Assembly: GCF_030644205.1 (NCBI RefSeq)
Contig: NZ_CP128647.1
Location: forward strand, 1,054,001 to 1,118,000
From: Mogibacterium neglectum
Lineage (GTDB): Bacteria; Bacillota; Clostridia; Peptostreptococcales; Anaerovoracaceae
Length of the DNA stretch: 64,000 bases
Reading direction: 5' to 3'
Numbering within the stretch: the stretch's first letter is position 1; each line of letters starts with the position of its first letter. The notes below the pieces were generated by a model that made no database searches, was not told where the DNA came from, and saw nothing but the letters and a program-made list of their open reading frames with translations. Shown here piece after piece: positions 51,661-59,731 of this stretch. A program made the translations under genes and the position numbers.

Positions 51661-51900
51661 TGTCATCTCCATCTATCTCGTTATTCTAGATTTCATCTTT
51701 TCTAATATATAGCTTATCTGTTAAACATTTAAATTTCAATAATTAATACAAAATTTGGTGAAATTATCATTAATGTTGGCTTTCAAAGTCATTTATAAGC
51801 CAACATTACGAACTTTTTTACCAAATTAGCATCATATAATACGAGAACTATAATGAATTCTAATATAATTCATACGCACTAATCGGTTGTATAATTTCAT
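51661..51900. other. Gene-free leader containing a symmetric nested inverted repeat
   Basis: Two inverted repeats share one centre (51789.5). Outer arms AATTTGGT (51752-51759) and ACCAAATT (51820-51827); inner arms AATGTTGGCTT (51772-51782) and AAGCCAACATT (51797-51807). The spacers between arms are exactly 12 bp on both sides. No gene is supported in this 240-bp stretch, which leads into the CofE-like gene. The element could be a large operator, a structured leader or the remnant of a small mobile repeat. Confidence 0.5.
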
Positions 51901-51935
51901 AAAAAACCCGCCAACAGGTAAGGTCGTTAGCGGGT
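51901..51935 (-). terminator. Terminator after nfnB
   Basis: Minus-strand ACCCGCTAAC and GTTGGCGGGT (one G-U pair) with a 10-base loop, followed by six T. It ends the nfnAB transcript. Confidence 0.88.
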
Positions 51936-52030
51936 TTTTCTGAACAATCTTATACATCAGCATGTACTCAATCATCCATAAGTATGAGGTAATGTATCTA
52001 TATGTAGGCTCTTTCGAACCTGGACATAAC

Positions 52031-53434
52031 TTATCTACGAGCCTTGAGTTTCTCATCTATCGCTGCTGCTGCAGTCTTTCCCGCACCCATAGCTAGGATT
52101 ACAGTAGCCGCACCAGTTACAGCGTCTCCTCCTGCATATACGTACTCTTTGCTCGACTCCATAGTCGCTTCATCAACTATGATGCCACCCCAACTCTGTG
52201 TATCAAGACCTGGAGTCGTCGCTCTAAGCAGAGGATTTGGACTTGTCCCTACAGAGATGATAACCGAATCAACATCGATGACATAGTTTGAGCCCTCAAT
52301 AGGAACTGGTCTACGTCTTCCAGATGCATCTGGCTCTCCTAGTTCCTGTTCAACAACTTCAATACCTGTCACATATCCATTCTCATCTCCAAGTATCTTA
52401 GACGGATTATTGAGGAACTTGAAGATAATGCCTTCTTCCTTAGCGTGATGAACCTCCTCAAGTCTAGCTGGGCACTCTGCTTCGCTTCTTCTGTATACGA
52501 TATACACCTCGTCCGCACCTAGCCTCTTTGCAGTCCTTGCAGCATCCATTGCTACATTTCCTGCTCCGACTACAGCTACCCTCTTACCAACCTTAACAGG
52601 TGTAGGAACCTCTGGGAATTTAAATGACTTCATGAGATTAACTCTTGTTAGAAACTCATTAGCTGAATAAACACCGAGAAGATTCTCTCCAGGAATGTTA
52701 AGGAACTTAGGCAGTCCTGCTCCACTTCCGATAAATACAGCCTTATATCCATCATTCATTAGTTCATCAACGGTAATCGACTTACCTACAATGACATTTG
52801 TATCAATTTTAACACCGAGCTTCTCAACACTCTCGATTTCCTTTGCCACTAATGACTTAGGAAGTCTAAATTCAGGAATCCCATATACTAGTACTCCACC
52901 TGGCTTATGAAGTGCTTCGAATACAGTTACTTCATAACCTCTTCTAGCAAGCTCTCCTGCACAAGTTATTCCAGAAGGGCCACATCCAATTACTGCAACC
53001 TTAATTCCATTCTTTTCAATAACTGGTTCAAACGTATCACCTTTAGCCATGTGGTAGTCTGCAACGAATCTCTCCATGCGACCGATACCAACTGGTTCTC
53101 CCTTGATACCACGAACGCACCTGCCCTCGCACTGATCTTCCTGTGGACATACTCGTCCGCAAATTGCTGGAAGTGCATTCTCTCTTGTGATAACTTCATA
53201 TGCTGCATCGAAGTCACCTTCTGCAACCTTCTCTATAAACTCTGGAATTGGAACATTTACAGGACATCCGCCTACACAAGGTTTATGCTTGCAGTGCAAG
53301 CACCTCTGAGCTTCCTCCATTGCAAGCTCTGGAGTATATCCAAGTGCTACCTCGTCAAAATTTTTATTTCTTACGTTAGGATCCTGTTCAGGCATCTTGA
53401 CCTTCTCAAGACTCATATTTCTATTAATAGCCAT
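52031..53434 (-). CDS. nfnB: NfnB / GltD-like NADP-dependent flavoprotein
   Basis: A 467-residue subunit related to the small subunit of glutamate synthase. N-terminal [4Fe-4S] motifs (AQRCLHCKHKPCVGGCP, ICGRVCPQEDQCEGRCV) precede two Rossmann domains (VAVIGCGPSGITCAGELARR for FAD, RVAVVGAGNVAMDAARTAKR for NADPH). Paired with the ferredoxin-reductase-like gene it overlaps by 11 bp, it forms NfnAB, which couples NADH and reduced ferredoxin to NADP+. No glutamate synthase large subunit is nearby, so Nfn is preferred over GltD. Confidence 0.93.
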   Translation of the reverse strand: MAINRNMSLEKVKMPEQDPNVRNKNFDEVALGYTPELAMEEAQRCLHCKHKPCVGGCPVNVPIPEFIEKVAEGDFDAAYEVITRENALPAICGRVCPQEDQCEGRCVRGIKGEPVGIGRMERFVADYHMAKGDTFEPVIEKNGIKVAVIGCGPSGITCAGELARRGYEVTVFEALHKPGGVLVYGIPEFRLPKSLVAKEIESVEKLGVKIDTNVIVGKSITVDELMNDGYKAVFIGSGAGLPKFLNIPGENLLGVYSANEFLTRVNLMKSFKFPEVPTPVKVGKRVAVVGAGNVAMDAARTAKRLGADEVYIVYRRSEAECPARLEEVHHAKEEGIIFKFLNNPSKILGDENGYVTGIEVVEQELGEPDASGRRRPVPIEGSNYVIDVDSVIISVGTSPNPLLRATTPGLDTQSWGGIIVDEATMESSKEYVYAGGDAVTGAATVILAMGAGKTAAAAIDEKLKARR

Positions 53435-54272
53435 ATTGACCCCTTCCTATCTTACATGCGTGGTCGTTCATCTCCTTCTCCTTATCCTTGAAGAAGTTCT
53501 GACGCTCCATGCATTCCTTGAAATCTACTTTAAATCCATCAAAGTCTGGTCCATCAACACATGCGAATTTCATCTCACCGTCAACTGTTACACGACAGCA
53601 TCCGCACATACCTGTACCATCAATCATAAGAGGGTTAAGCGAAACCATTGTATGAAGACCGGCTGGCTTGGTCACATTAACTACACCATTCATCATGCCT
53701 AGCGACCCTATAGCAATACATTCTTCGTACTCTTCGCCTTTATCTAGAAGCTCCTGAAGCACAACTGTAACAAAACCTTTTTCTCCATATGAGCCATCAT
53801 CTGTACAGACATAAATGTTGTCACAGAACTCCCTGAACTGATCCTCGAGAATTACAAATTCCTTAGATCTTCCGCCTAGAATAACATCCACATTAACGCC
53901 CATCTCAGCTAATTTCTTAAGCTGAGGATAGATTGGTGCAGCACCGAGCCCTCCAGCAACGCCGATGATCTTTTTATCAGTATATTTAAGAGGTGATGGA
54001 ACACCTAGCGGTCCAACAAAGTCCTCAATGTAATCTCCTTCTTCTTTGGTTGCTAGCAGATTTGAGGAATATCCAACCTTCTGATATATGATTGTAACAG
54101 TCTCCTTATCTCTGTCGAAATCGGCAATCGTGAGAGGAATCCTCTCTCCATCCTCATCAACTCTGAGAATGATGAACTGACCTGCCTCACACTTTCTAGC
54201 AACAAATGGTGCATGAATCTCCATAAGTCCAAGTGCCGGGTTCAAGATTTTCTTACTAACTATCTTGTACAT
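53424..54272 (-). CDS. nfnA: NfnA / ferredoxin-NADP reductase-like subunit
   Basis: A 282-residue flavoprotein of the dihydroorotate-dehydrogenase electron-transfer type. The N-terminal FAD barrel contains GQFIILRVDEDGERIPLTI. The NAD-binding domain has GVAGGLGAAPIYPQLKKLAE. A C-terminal [2Fe-2S] binding loop is GMCGCCRVTVDGEMKFACVD. First gene of nfnAB, behind an AT-rich leader. Confidence 0.93.
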   Translation of the reverse strand: MYKIVSKKILNPALGLMEIHAPFVARKCEAGQFIILRVDEDGERIPLTIADFDRDKETVTIIYQKVGYSSNLLATKEEGDYIEDFVGPLGVPSPLKYTDKKIIGVAGGLGAAPIYPQLKKLAEMGVNVDVILGGRSKEFVILEDQFREFCDNIYVCTDDGSYGEKGFVTVVLQELLDKGEEYEECIAIGSLGMMNGVVNVTKPAGLHTMVSLNPLMIDGTGMCGCCRVTVDGEMKFACVDGPDFDGFKVDFKECMERQNFFKDKEKEMNDHACKIGRGQYGY

Positions 54273-54435
54273 TTTGCCTCCATATTAAAAAAGTTAATAC
54301 GACTATAGTTACATAAAATAGTTTATATGCGTCTTAAGTCATTCGCACAAATAAAATAAATAATTTTAAAAAGCCCTATAGGTAAAGCCTTACATATATT
54401 TATACTACTCACACCTAACAGTGTCAACATAAATA

Positions 54436-54489
54436 AAAATTGGTTGAATATATTTCACCACGGCATTGCGCTAGTTTTCAACCAATTTT
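54436..54489 (-). terminator. Terminator after the ureide operon
   Basis: AAAATTGGTTGAA (54436-54448) pairs with TTCAACCAATTTT (54477-54489), a 13-bp stem with a 28-base loop, followed on the minus strand by TATTTA. It lies 41 bp after the regulator stop. Confidence 0.78.
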
Positions 54490-54530
54490 TCACTAAGTAT
54501 AATTCAATTTTTTATACAAGTTAATCTAAT

Positions 54531-55568
54531 TTATAGATTATAACGCAGACTCGATTCATTGAGGTGATTTTTCATCGCCCGCGCTGCTACCTCAGGGTCA
54601 TGTGACATAATCGCTTCATAAAGGTTTTTATGCTCCACGAGGACTGCTGATATCTGCTTCGGTTCAACCATACCGGTCCCACTTACTCGCTGTAAGAAGT
54701 TTCTGATTGTTCTTAGCATAGATATAATTATTGGATTCCCCGAACATTCTGCAATACATGTATGGAAATCGATGTCCTCATCTAGTGTTTCTTTGAGAGC
54801 AACTTGTACATTATCCGAGGTATCATAACTAGCAAATGTATGCTCCATCCTATTATAGATATCGGTTAATCTGTTCAGCTTGACCTGATCTTCGCATTGT
54901 GCAGCAAGTTCAGCTGATTTAATCTCAAGAATAGTTCTTACCGTTAAGATACTATCAACTTGATCCCCATCAAGAAATAGGGACCAAGATAATGGGATGG
55001 AGAAGAAGTTAGTTTCCCGACTAGAAATATAAGTTCCTTGCCCCAGTCTGATATCAATCATTCCAAGCACGTCAAGTACCTTTAGTGATTCTCTAACTGC
55101 TGATCTCCCTACACCTAACTTCCTAGCTAGCTCTCTATCAGATTCAATCTGATCTCCACGCTTAAGCCTACCTTCAAGCATCTCGTCAGCAAAATACATA
55201 GTAAGCCTGTTCACTAGTTTGCTAATACTGCCCTTCTTTTCTATACCTCGAACTAATTCTTCGTTATCCTTATGCTCAGCAAGATATTTTTCTATCTCTT
55301 TGATAAATTCATCCGTGCTCAGCGAGAATAACATCGTATCGATTTGGAGCTTTGTACATACTGAGCTAACGACCTCATTGACACGCTCTCCTCCCCTTGA
55401 TTCTAGGTTGGAGAGTGTGGCAATGCTCATCGATGGTTTATTGTCGCTATTTGATAAAAAGTAATCTATAAATTCCTTTTGTGTCATCTTTAGCGCACGT
55501 CTCAGTTGTCTAACGTTTTTCCTTTTGAAGGCAGAATTATATCTACCATCCACCATAGCCTTCACCAT
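54531..55568 (-). CDS. XRE-GntR/FCD hybrid transcription regulator
   Basis: A 345-residue regulator with two DNA-binding domains. Residues about 17-82 look like an XRE/Cro helix-turn-helix (VRQLRRALKMTQKEFIDYF, SIATLSNLESRGG). Residues 117-184 are a GntR winged helix (ESDRELARKLGVGRSAVRES, LGMIDIRLGQGTYIS). Residues 207-335 are an FCD ligand domain with metal-site residues (DIDFHTCIAECSGNP, VEHKNLYEAI). FadR-type proteins normally have only the last two. It is the last gene of the ureide operon, 12 bp after allC, so it probably senses a pathway intermediate. A start at the ATG four codons later is also possible. Confidence 0.85.
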   Translation of the reverse strand: MVKAMVDGRYNSAFKRKNVRQLRRALKMTQKEFIDYFLSNSDNKPSMSIATLSNLESRGGERVNEVVSSVCTKLQIDTMLFSLSTDEFIKEIEKYLAEHKDNEELVRGIEKKGSISKLVNRLTMYFADEMLEGRLKRGDQIESDRELARKLGVGRSAVRESLKVLDVLGMIDIRLGQGTYISSRETNFFSIPLSWSLFLDGDQVDSILTVRTILEIKSAELAAQCEDQVKLNRLTDIYNRMEHTFASYDTSDNVQVALKETLDEDIDFHTCIAECSGNPIIISMLRTIRNFLQRVSGTGMVEPKQISAVLVEHKNLYEAIMSHDPEVAARAMKNHLNESSLRYNL

Positions 55569-55580
55569 CCATTATTAATA

Positions 55581-56822
55581 TTACTTGTTCAATAAATCTG
55601 CAATCAGGTCTGTCATCAGTACCGAAGCTTTAGCAAGATCGCTATACTTACTGAATTCAACTGGTGTGTGACTTCTTCCATCCTTACTAGGCACAAACAC
55701 CATTACAGTAGGTAGCTGCTGACCGATTTCAAGGGAGTCATGACCTGCTCCACTTGGCATTCTCATGTACGAGAAACCATGTGTTTTACACGAGGTCTCA
55801 AGCTTATCTAGCATACTCTTGTTAAGTTCAACTGGTGTGATAACAAGTTTTGTATCAATCTTAAATGATCCACCCATTATCTTGCACTCACGTGCTAATG
55901 CCACTTTAATCCTATTTGCAATATCATTTATATTGTCATTGTTCATTGAGCGAATGTCAACAGTAAATTCAACCTCTTCGGCTACGATATTCATTCCACC
56001 ATTAGGAACCTTAATCAGTCCAACAGTTGCAACCGTACCATCCGCTTTTTCTCTAGCCCAATCAGCAATCTTGGATATTACCTTTGCTGCTGTATCTGCT
56101 GCATCAAGCCTCATATCCATCGGTGTTGTACCAGCGTGGTCAGCTCTTCCATATACCTTGACCATATACCTCTGAATTCCAACAATTCCAGTAACTAGAC
56201 CAATTTCAATATTCTTTTGATCCAGTACTGGTCCCTGTTCGATATGAGCCTCTACAAAGTTTCCAATAGATCCTTCTGTCCATGCAGCATCCTCAATCTT
56301 ATCTGGATCAAGTCCATATGCTCTCATTGCCTCAGCAATAGTGACACCGTCTATATCGGAAAACTGTCTGGTGTATTCCGCATTTCTATGTCCTAGAATA
56401 GCACCTGAACCAAAATAGCCAGTACCAAACCTCATTCCTTCCTCATCCATGAAACCGATTACAACAAGGTCTCTCTTGTGCTCAAGCTTCATCTCAACAA
56501 TCTGCCTTGCAACTTCAAGCGAGCAAACTACTCCACCGATACCATCATAATTTCCACCATGTAGTACTGAATCGACATGTGAGCCTGTCATTACACAAGG
56601 TAGAGATGAATCTGTTCCTCTAAGAATTCCGTAGACATTCCCAGCAGCGTCTTCCTTAACCTCGAGACCTATTTCCTCCATCTCTTTTCTGAGATAATCA
56701 ACTACTTCGCGAGTCTCCTTTGTAAAAGGAAGTCTAGTACAGCCTGCATCAGGTGTAGAAGTAAATCTTTTTAGATACTCTAGGTTCTGAGCAATTCTTC
56801 CTGTTATCATTTCAATTTCCAT
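55581..56822 (-). CDS. allC: Allantoate amidohydrolase
   Basis: A 413-residue M20-family zinc amidohydrolase. Metal motifs: GSHVDSVLHGGNYDGIGGVV, GFMDEEGMRFGTGYFGSGA and the C-terminal PSGAGHDSLEI. EAHIEQGPVLDQKNIEIG is the amidohydrolase/hydantoinase-group signature. Family alternatives are N-carbamoyl-L-amino-acid hydrolase and ureidoglycolate hydrolase; the allE/allD/fdrA context points to allantoate, which it converts to ureidoglycine, ammonia and CO2. GGAGG precedes the ATG. Confidence 0.88.
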   Translation of the reverse strand: MEIEMITGRIAQNLEYLKRFTSTPDAGCTRLPFTKETREVVDYLRKEMEEIGLEVKEDAAGNVYGILRGTDSSLPCVMTGSHVDSVLHGGNYDGIGGVVCSLEVARQIVEMKLEHKRDLVVIGFMDEEGMRFGTGYFGSGAILGHRNAEYTRQFSDIDGVTIAEAMRAYGLDPDKIEDAAWTEGSIGNFVEAHIEQGPVLDQKNIEIGLVTGIVGIQRYMVKVYGRADHAGTTPMDMRLDAADTAAKVISKIADWAREKADGTVATVGLIKVPNGGMNIVAEEVEFTVDIRSMNNDNINDIANRIKVALARECKIMGGSFKIDTKLVITPVELNKSMLDKLETSCKTHGFSYMRMPSGAGHDSLEIGQQLPTVMVFVPSKDGRSHTPVEFSKYSDLAKASVLMTDLIADLLNK

Positions 56823-56824
56823 CT

Positions 56825-57034
56825 TTAATCCTCCTTTTTACTTCGTTTATCGAGTATAAAAACTTTTATAGGTGAAATTAAGACTGCAACAATTACCACA
56901 GCTAGTCCGAAATTCTCAATCGTCTCAGAATTCATCTTAATCCCAACTAATATAATCATAAAGCTTAACATTGCAAGTATAAAACCTACAGTCAATGCAC
57001 CAGCCTTTGTCTTCCAGAAACTTGTTTTATCCAT
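56825..57034 (-). CDS. Small two-helix membrane protein, putative carrier partner
   Basis: A 69-residue protein: KTKAGALTVGFILAMLSFMI (helix 1) and FGLAVVIVAVLISPIKVFIL (helix 2), with a charged tail KRSKKED. AGGAGG lies six bases before the ATG at 57034. It sits between the permease gene (10 bp) and allC (2 bp), so it is made with the transporter. No family recognised. An accessory subunit of the permease is a reasonable guess. Confidence 0.75.
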   Translation of the reverse strand: MDKTSFWKTKAGALTVGFILAMLSFMIILVGIKMNSETIENFGLAVVIVAVLISPIKVFILDKRSKKED

Positions 57035-57044
57035 ATCGAACCTC

Positions 57045-58655
57045 CTATATTCCAAATACTGTGAACAAGAAAGCACCGATTAATATCGTTGCTGGAATTG
57101 TTATAGCGAGTAAAATCTTAAGCACTTCACCCTCTTTGCCGAGAATATTCGCCGTAGTCGTGCCTAAAATAATTTTACTTGGACTAACTGCAGCACCAAT
57201 AGCACCACCTGAAGTCTGAGCACCGAGTACTCCTGAAGTAGAAACATGAAGTAAATTAGCAGTAGTGACCTGGAATCCGCCAAATAATATATTTGAACTC
57301 ATATTGCTAGCCGTCATGAATGTTCCGAGAAGACCAACAAACGGAGCGAGTAGCAGGTACTTGCTTCCGAGTACATTTGCAATTCCCTGTGAAAGAACTA
57401 TTGTCTGACCAGTGCCACCCATTATCTTTGACATTATAACAAGTCCTATTACTGCCATTCCTGAAGGCATGGTCATAGAAATAGAATTTGCAAATGCAGT
57501 TTTTATGCCCCCTTCCTTTATCCATTCCTTTTTCTTGTAATACGCAAGCGCTATTATGGCAGCAAGAAAAAGAAACATGCTAGCCTGTGTAAATATCGCA
57601 ATTGGCGAATAATTGTCACTGCTCATGTTTACAATTCCGTATCCCGTACGTGTTTCTGGAACTGTGATGCCTATCTTAAATTGGCCAAGAGCTTCATTAA
57701 CAGGCTTTATAGCTAGAACTGCAATCGTCATAGCTGATAAAAGCAAATATGGAAGGAATGCCTGAAATAGTGTCATATCAGGAATTTCACCTTCAGCTTT
57801 ATCGCTTCTTTCGGTTCTGTCCATGATTGGAGACTCTTCGATTTTCCAATCAGTATTATAGAGCCTCATCCTGCCGAGAAGCATAACTATAACAAGAGCT
57901 AAAACCGCAGGAATAAAGTTACTCAGCGTCGTATTAATCTGGCTGAGAACTAGTTGTCCGCCTCCTCCAACAAGTGTCAGAATAAGAACAGCGGGAAATG
58001 CCTTGCGAACAGCTCTGCCTTTACCATAGAACCAGCAAATAATACCTCCTGTAACAAGATTCCATGCTAACAGAAATACCGCTGCCCAAAAAGCTGCCTT
58101 AAAATACTCATCACTTCCAGCTTTAATTCCAGCAGAATCGGCAAGTGCATCCCACGCTGCTCCCAATGTGCCAAAGGTATTTCCCCATGCCTGGCCTAGA
58201 AGCGAGATTGTAACAGCATATATTGGTCTTACACCTATTCCTATTAATAGCGGTGCTCCAACTGCAACTGGAACCCCAAATCCAGTAATTCCTTGTAAGA
58301 AACTTACAAATACCCAACCGAGAGCTAATATCAGCAGTAGCTCATTTGGAATGAGCTTGCTAAGCTCATTTTTGATCACAAGAAAAGCGTTCGCTTCTTG
58401 ACCTGCTTGATATAGTAATATCGCCGTCCAGATGATTAAAAGTATTACCAAAGAACTCCATACACCTTTTGCACTCTCAACGGCAACAAGATTGGCTGGC
58501 GCTTTGTAAAACGTCATTGCAGATACAATTGTTACAATCAATCCAACTGGAGCAGCTTCAGTAGCACCCCAGCGGAATTTGATCATTAATACGATTAATA
58601 CGATGATTGGCAAGATAGCCATGCCCCACATCGCAAAATTAACAGGTATGTTCAT
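57045..58655 (-). CDS. Lactate permease (LctP) family transporter
   Basis: A 536-residue carrier with about 13 helices. LQGITGFGVPVAVGAPLLIG, LGQAWGNTFGTLGAAWDAL and ASNMSSNILFGGFQV are LctP signatures. LctP proteins move lactate, glycolate and similar 2-hydroxy acids. Within the ureide operon the cargo is more likely a pathway acid: uptake of allantoate or ureidoglycolate, or release of oxamate, which is a close structural analogue of lactate/pyruvate. The ATG at 58655 follows AGGAG; the TTG at 58688 is upstream of that site. Confidence 0.88.
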   Translation of the reverse strand: MNIPVNFAMWGMAILPIIVLIVLMIKFRWGATEAAPVGLIVTIVSAMTFYKAPANLVAVESAKGVWSSLVILLIIWTAILLYQAGQEANAFLVIKNELSKLIPNELLLILALGWVFVSFLQGITGFGVPVAVGAPLLIGIGVRPIYAVTISLLGQAWGNTFGTLGAAWDALADSAGIKAGSDEYFKAAFWAAVFLLAWNLVTGGIICWFYGKGRAVRKAFPAVLILTLVGGGGQLVLSQINTTLSNFIPAVLALVIVMLLGRMRLYNTDWKIEESPIMDRTERSDKAEGEIPDMTLFQAFLPYLLLSAMTIAVLAIKPVNEALGQFKIGITVPETRTGYGIVNMSSDNYSPIAIFTQASMFLFLAAIIALAYYKKKEWIKEGGIKTAFANSISMTMPSGMAVIGLVIMSKIMGGTGQTIVLSQGIANVLGSKYLLLAPFVGLLGTFMTASNMSSNILFGGFQVTTANLLHVSTSGVLGAQTSGGAIGAAVSPSKIILGTTTANILGKEGEVLKILLAITIPATILIGAFLFTVFGI

Positions 58656-58707
58656 TTTCTTAATAACTCCTATGAATTTTACGGACAACTATTTTATACG
58701 TGATGAA

Positions 58708-59640
58708 CTATTTATGAATAACCGTTCCCGTCTCTCCGTTTATACCTTCTTTAGCTTTCTCTAGCAGTGTGATAAGCGCATTTCTGCCTTCTCCAGATTC
58801 TGCAAAGCGAATAGCCGCTTCAACCTTAGGTAGCATTGAACCTTTTGCAAACTGATCCTCAGCAATGTACTGTTTAGCCTGATCAATTGAAAGATCTGAT
58901 AACCATTCCTGGTTCTCCTTGCCGAAGTTGATGGCAACCTTTTCTACAGCTGTAAGAATTACGAGATAATCAGCCCCAATCTCCCTTGCAAGAAGACTTG
59001 AAGCGTTATCCTTATCTATTACAGCCTCTGCTCCAACGAGTTTACCACCTTCGTCAAACACTGGAATTCCACCACCTCCACAAGTGATTACAACATGACC
59101 TGCTTCAGCAAGTGTTTTGATAGTTCCTAGTTCGCAGATTCTTAATGGCATTGGTGATGCAACCACCTTGCGGTAACCTCTGCCAGAGTCTTCAACTACT
59201 GAGACACCCTGTGCAACAAGCTTATCTGCTTCTTCCTTAGTCATAAAGCTTCCAATCGGTTTAGTCGGATTCTTAAATGCTTCATCAGCAGGATCAACGA
59301 GTGTCTGTGAGATAATCGATGATACCTTCTTATCCATTCCTCTCTTCTTAAGCTCGTATTTTATTGCGTTCTGAAGGTCGATTGCAATGTATCCCTGTGA
59401 CATAGCAACACTTGTAGGTAGCGGAACCGCACCATATCCATGGTGTGTAGCTGCAAGAGCATCCATTGCATTCTGAATCATTCCAACCTGAGGTCCATTT
59501 CCGTGTGTAACTATCAGGTCATGACCTTCAGCAATCAAATCAACGATTACTTCCGCAGTATGAGCAACAGCTTCACGCTGCTCATCAACTGTGTTACCGA
59601 GTGCGTTTCCGCCTAGTGCGATAACAATCTTCTTTGCCAT
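58708..59640 (-). CDS. arcC: Carbamate kinase
   Basis: A 310-residue amino acid kinase-fold enzyme: KIVIALGGNALGN at the start, THGNGPQVGMIQN, and TCGGGGIPVFDEGGKLVGAE for the nucleotide and carbamate sites. It converts carbamoyl phosphate and ADP to ATP, CO2 and ammonia. Here carbamoyl phosphate should come from oxalurate, not from ornithine; no arcA or arcB is present. This would be the operon's substrate-level ATP step, equivalent to AllK of E. coli. Confidence 0.95.
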   Translation of the reverse strand: MAKKIVIALGGNALGNTVDEQREAVAHTAEVIVDLIAEGHDLIVTHGNGPQVGMIQNAMDALAATHHGYGAVPLPTSVAMSQGYIAIDLQNAIKYELKKRGMDKKVSSIISQTLVDPADEAFKNPTKPIGSFMTKEEADKLVAQGVSVVEDSGRGYRKVVASPMPLRICELGTIKTLAEAGHVVITCGGGGIPVFDEGGKLVGAEAVIDKDNASSLLAREIGADYLVILTAVEKVAINFGKENQEWLSDLSIDQAKQYIAEDQFAKGSMLPKVEAAIRFAESGEGRNALITLLEKAKEGINGETGTVIHK

Positions 59641-59731
59641 ATTTATATCCCCCTTGATATCGTCTAATAATAGTAACGACCTGATTTCTCAGGCCGCTAC
59701 GTTGTTTTGTCTTATAAGATTTCTATACGCT

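Noticed and set aside
51832-52056. A 74-codon minus-strand frame after nfnB
   Set aside because: It contains the nfnB terminator and overlaps the nfnB stop region; no ribosome-binding site.
52031-54272. Interpretation as glutamate synthase or dihydroorotate dehydrogenase electron-transfer subunits
   Set aside because: Neither a GltB large subunit nor PyrD lies nearby, and the overlapping pair in this order is the NfnAB arrangement.
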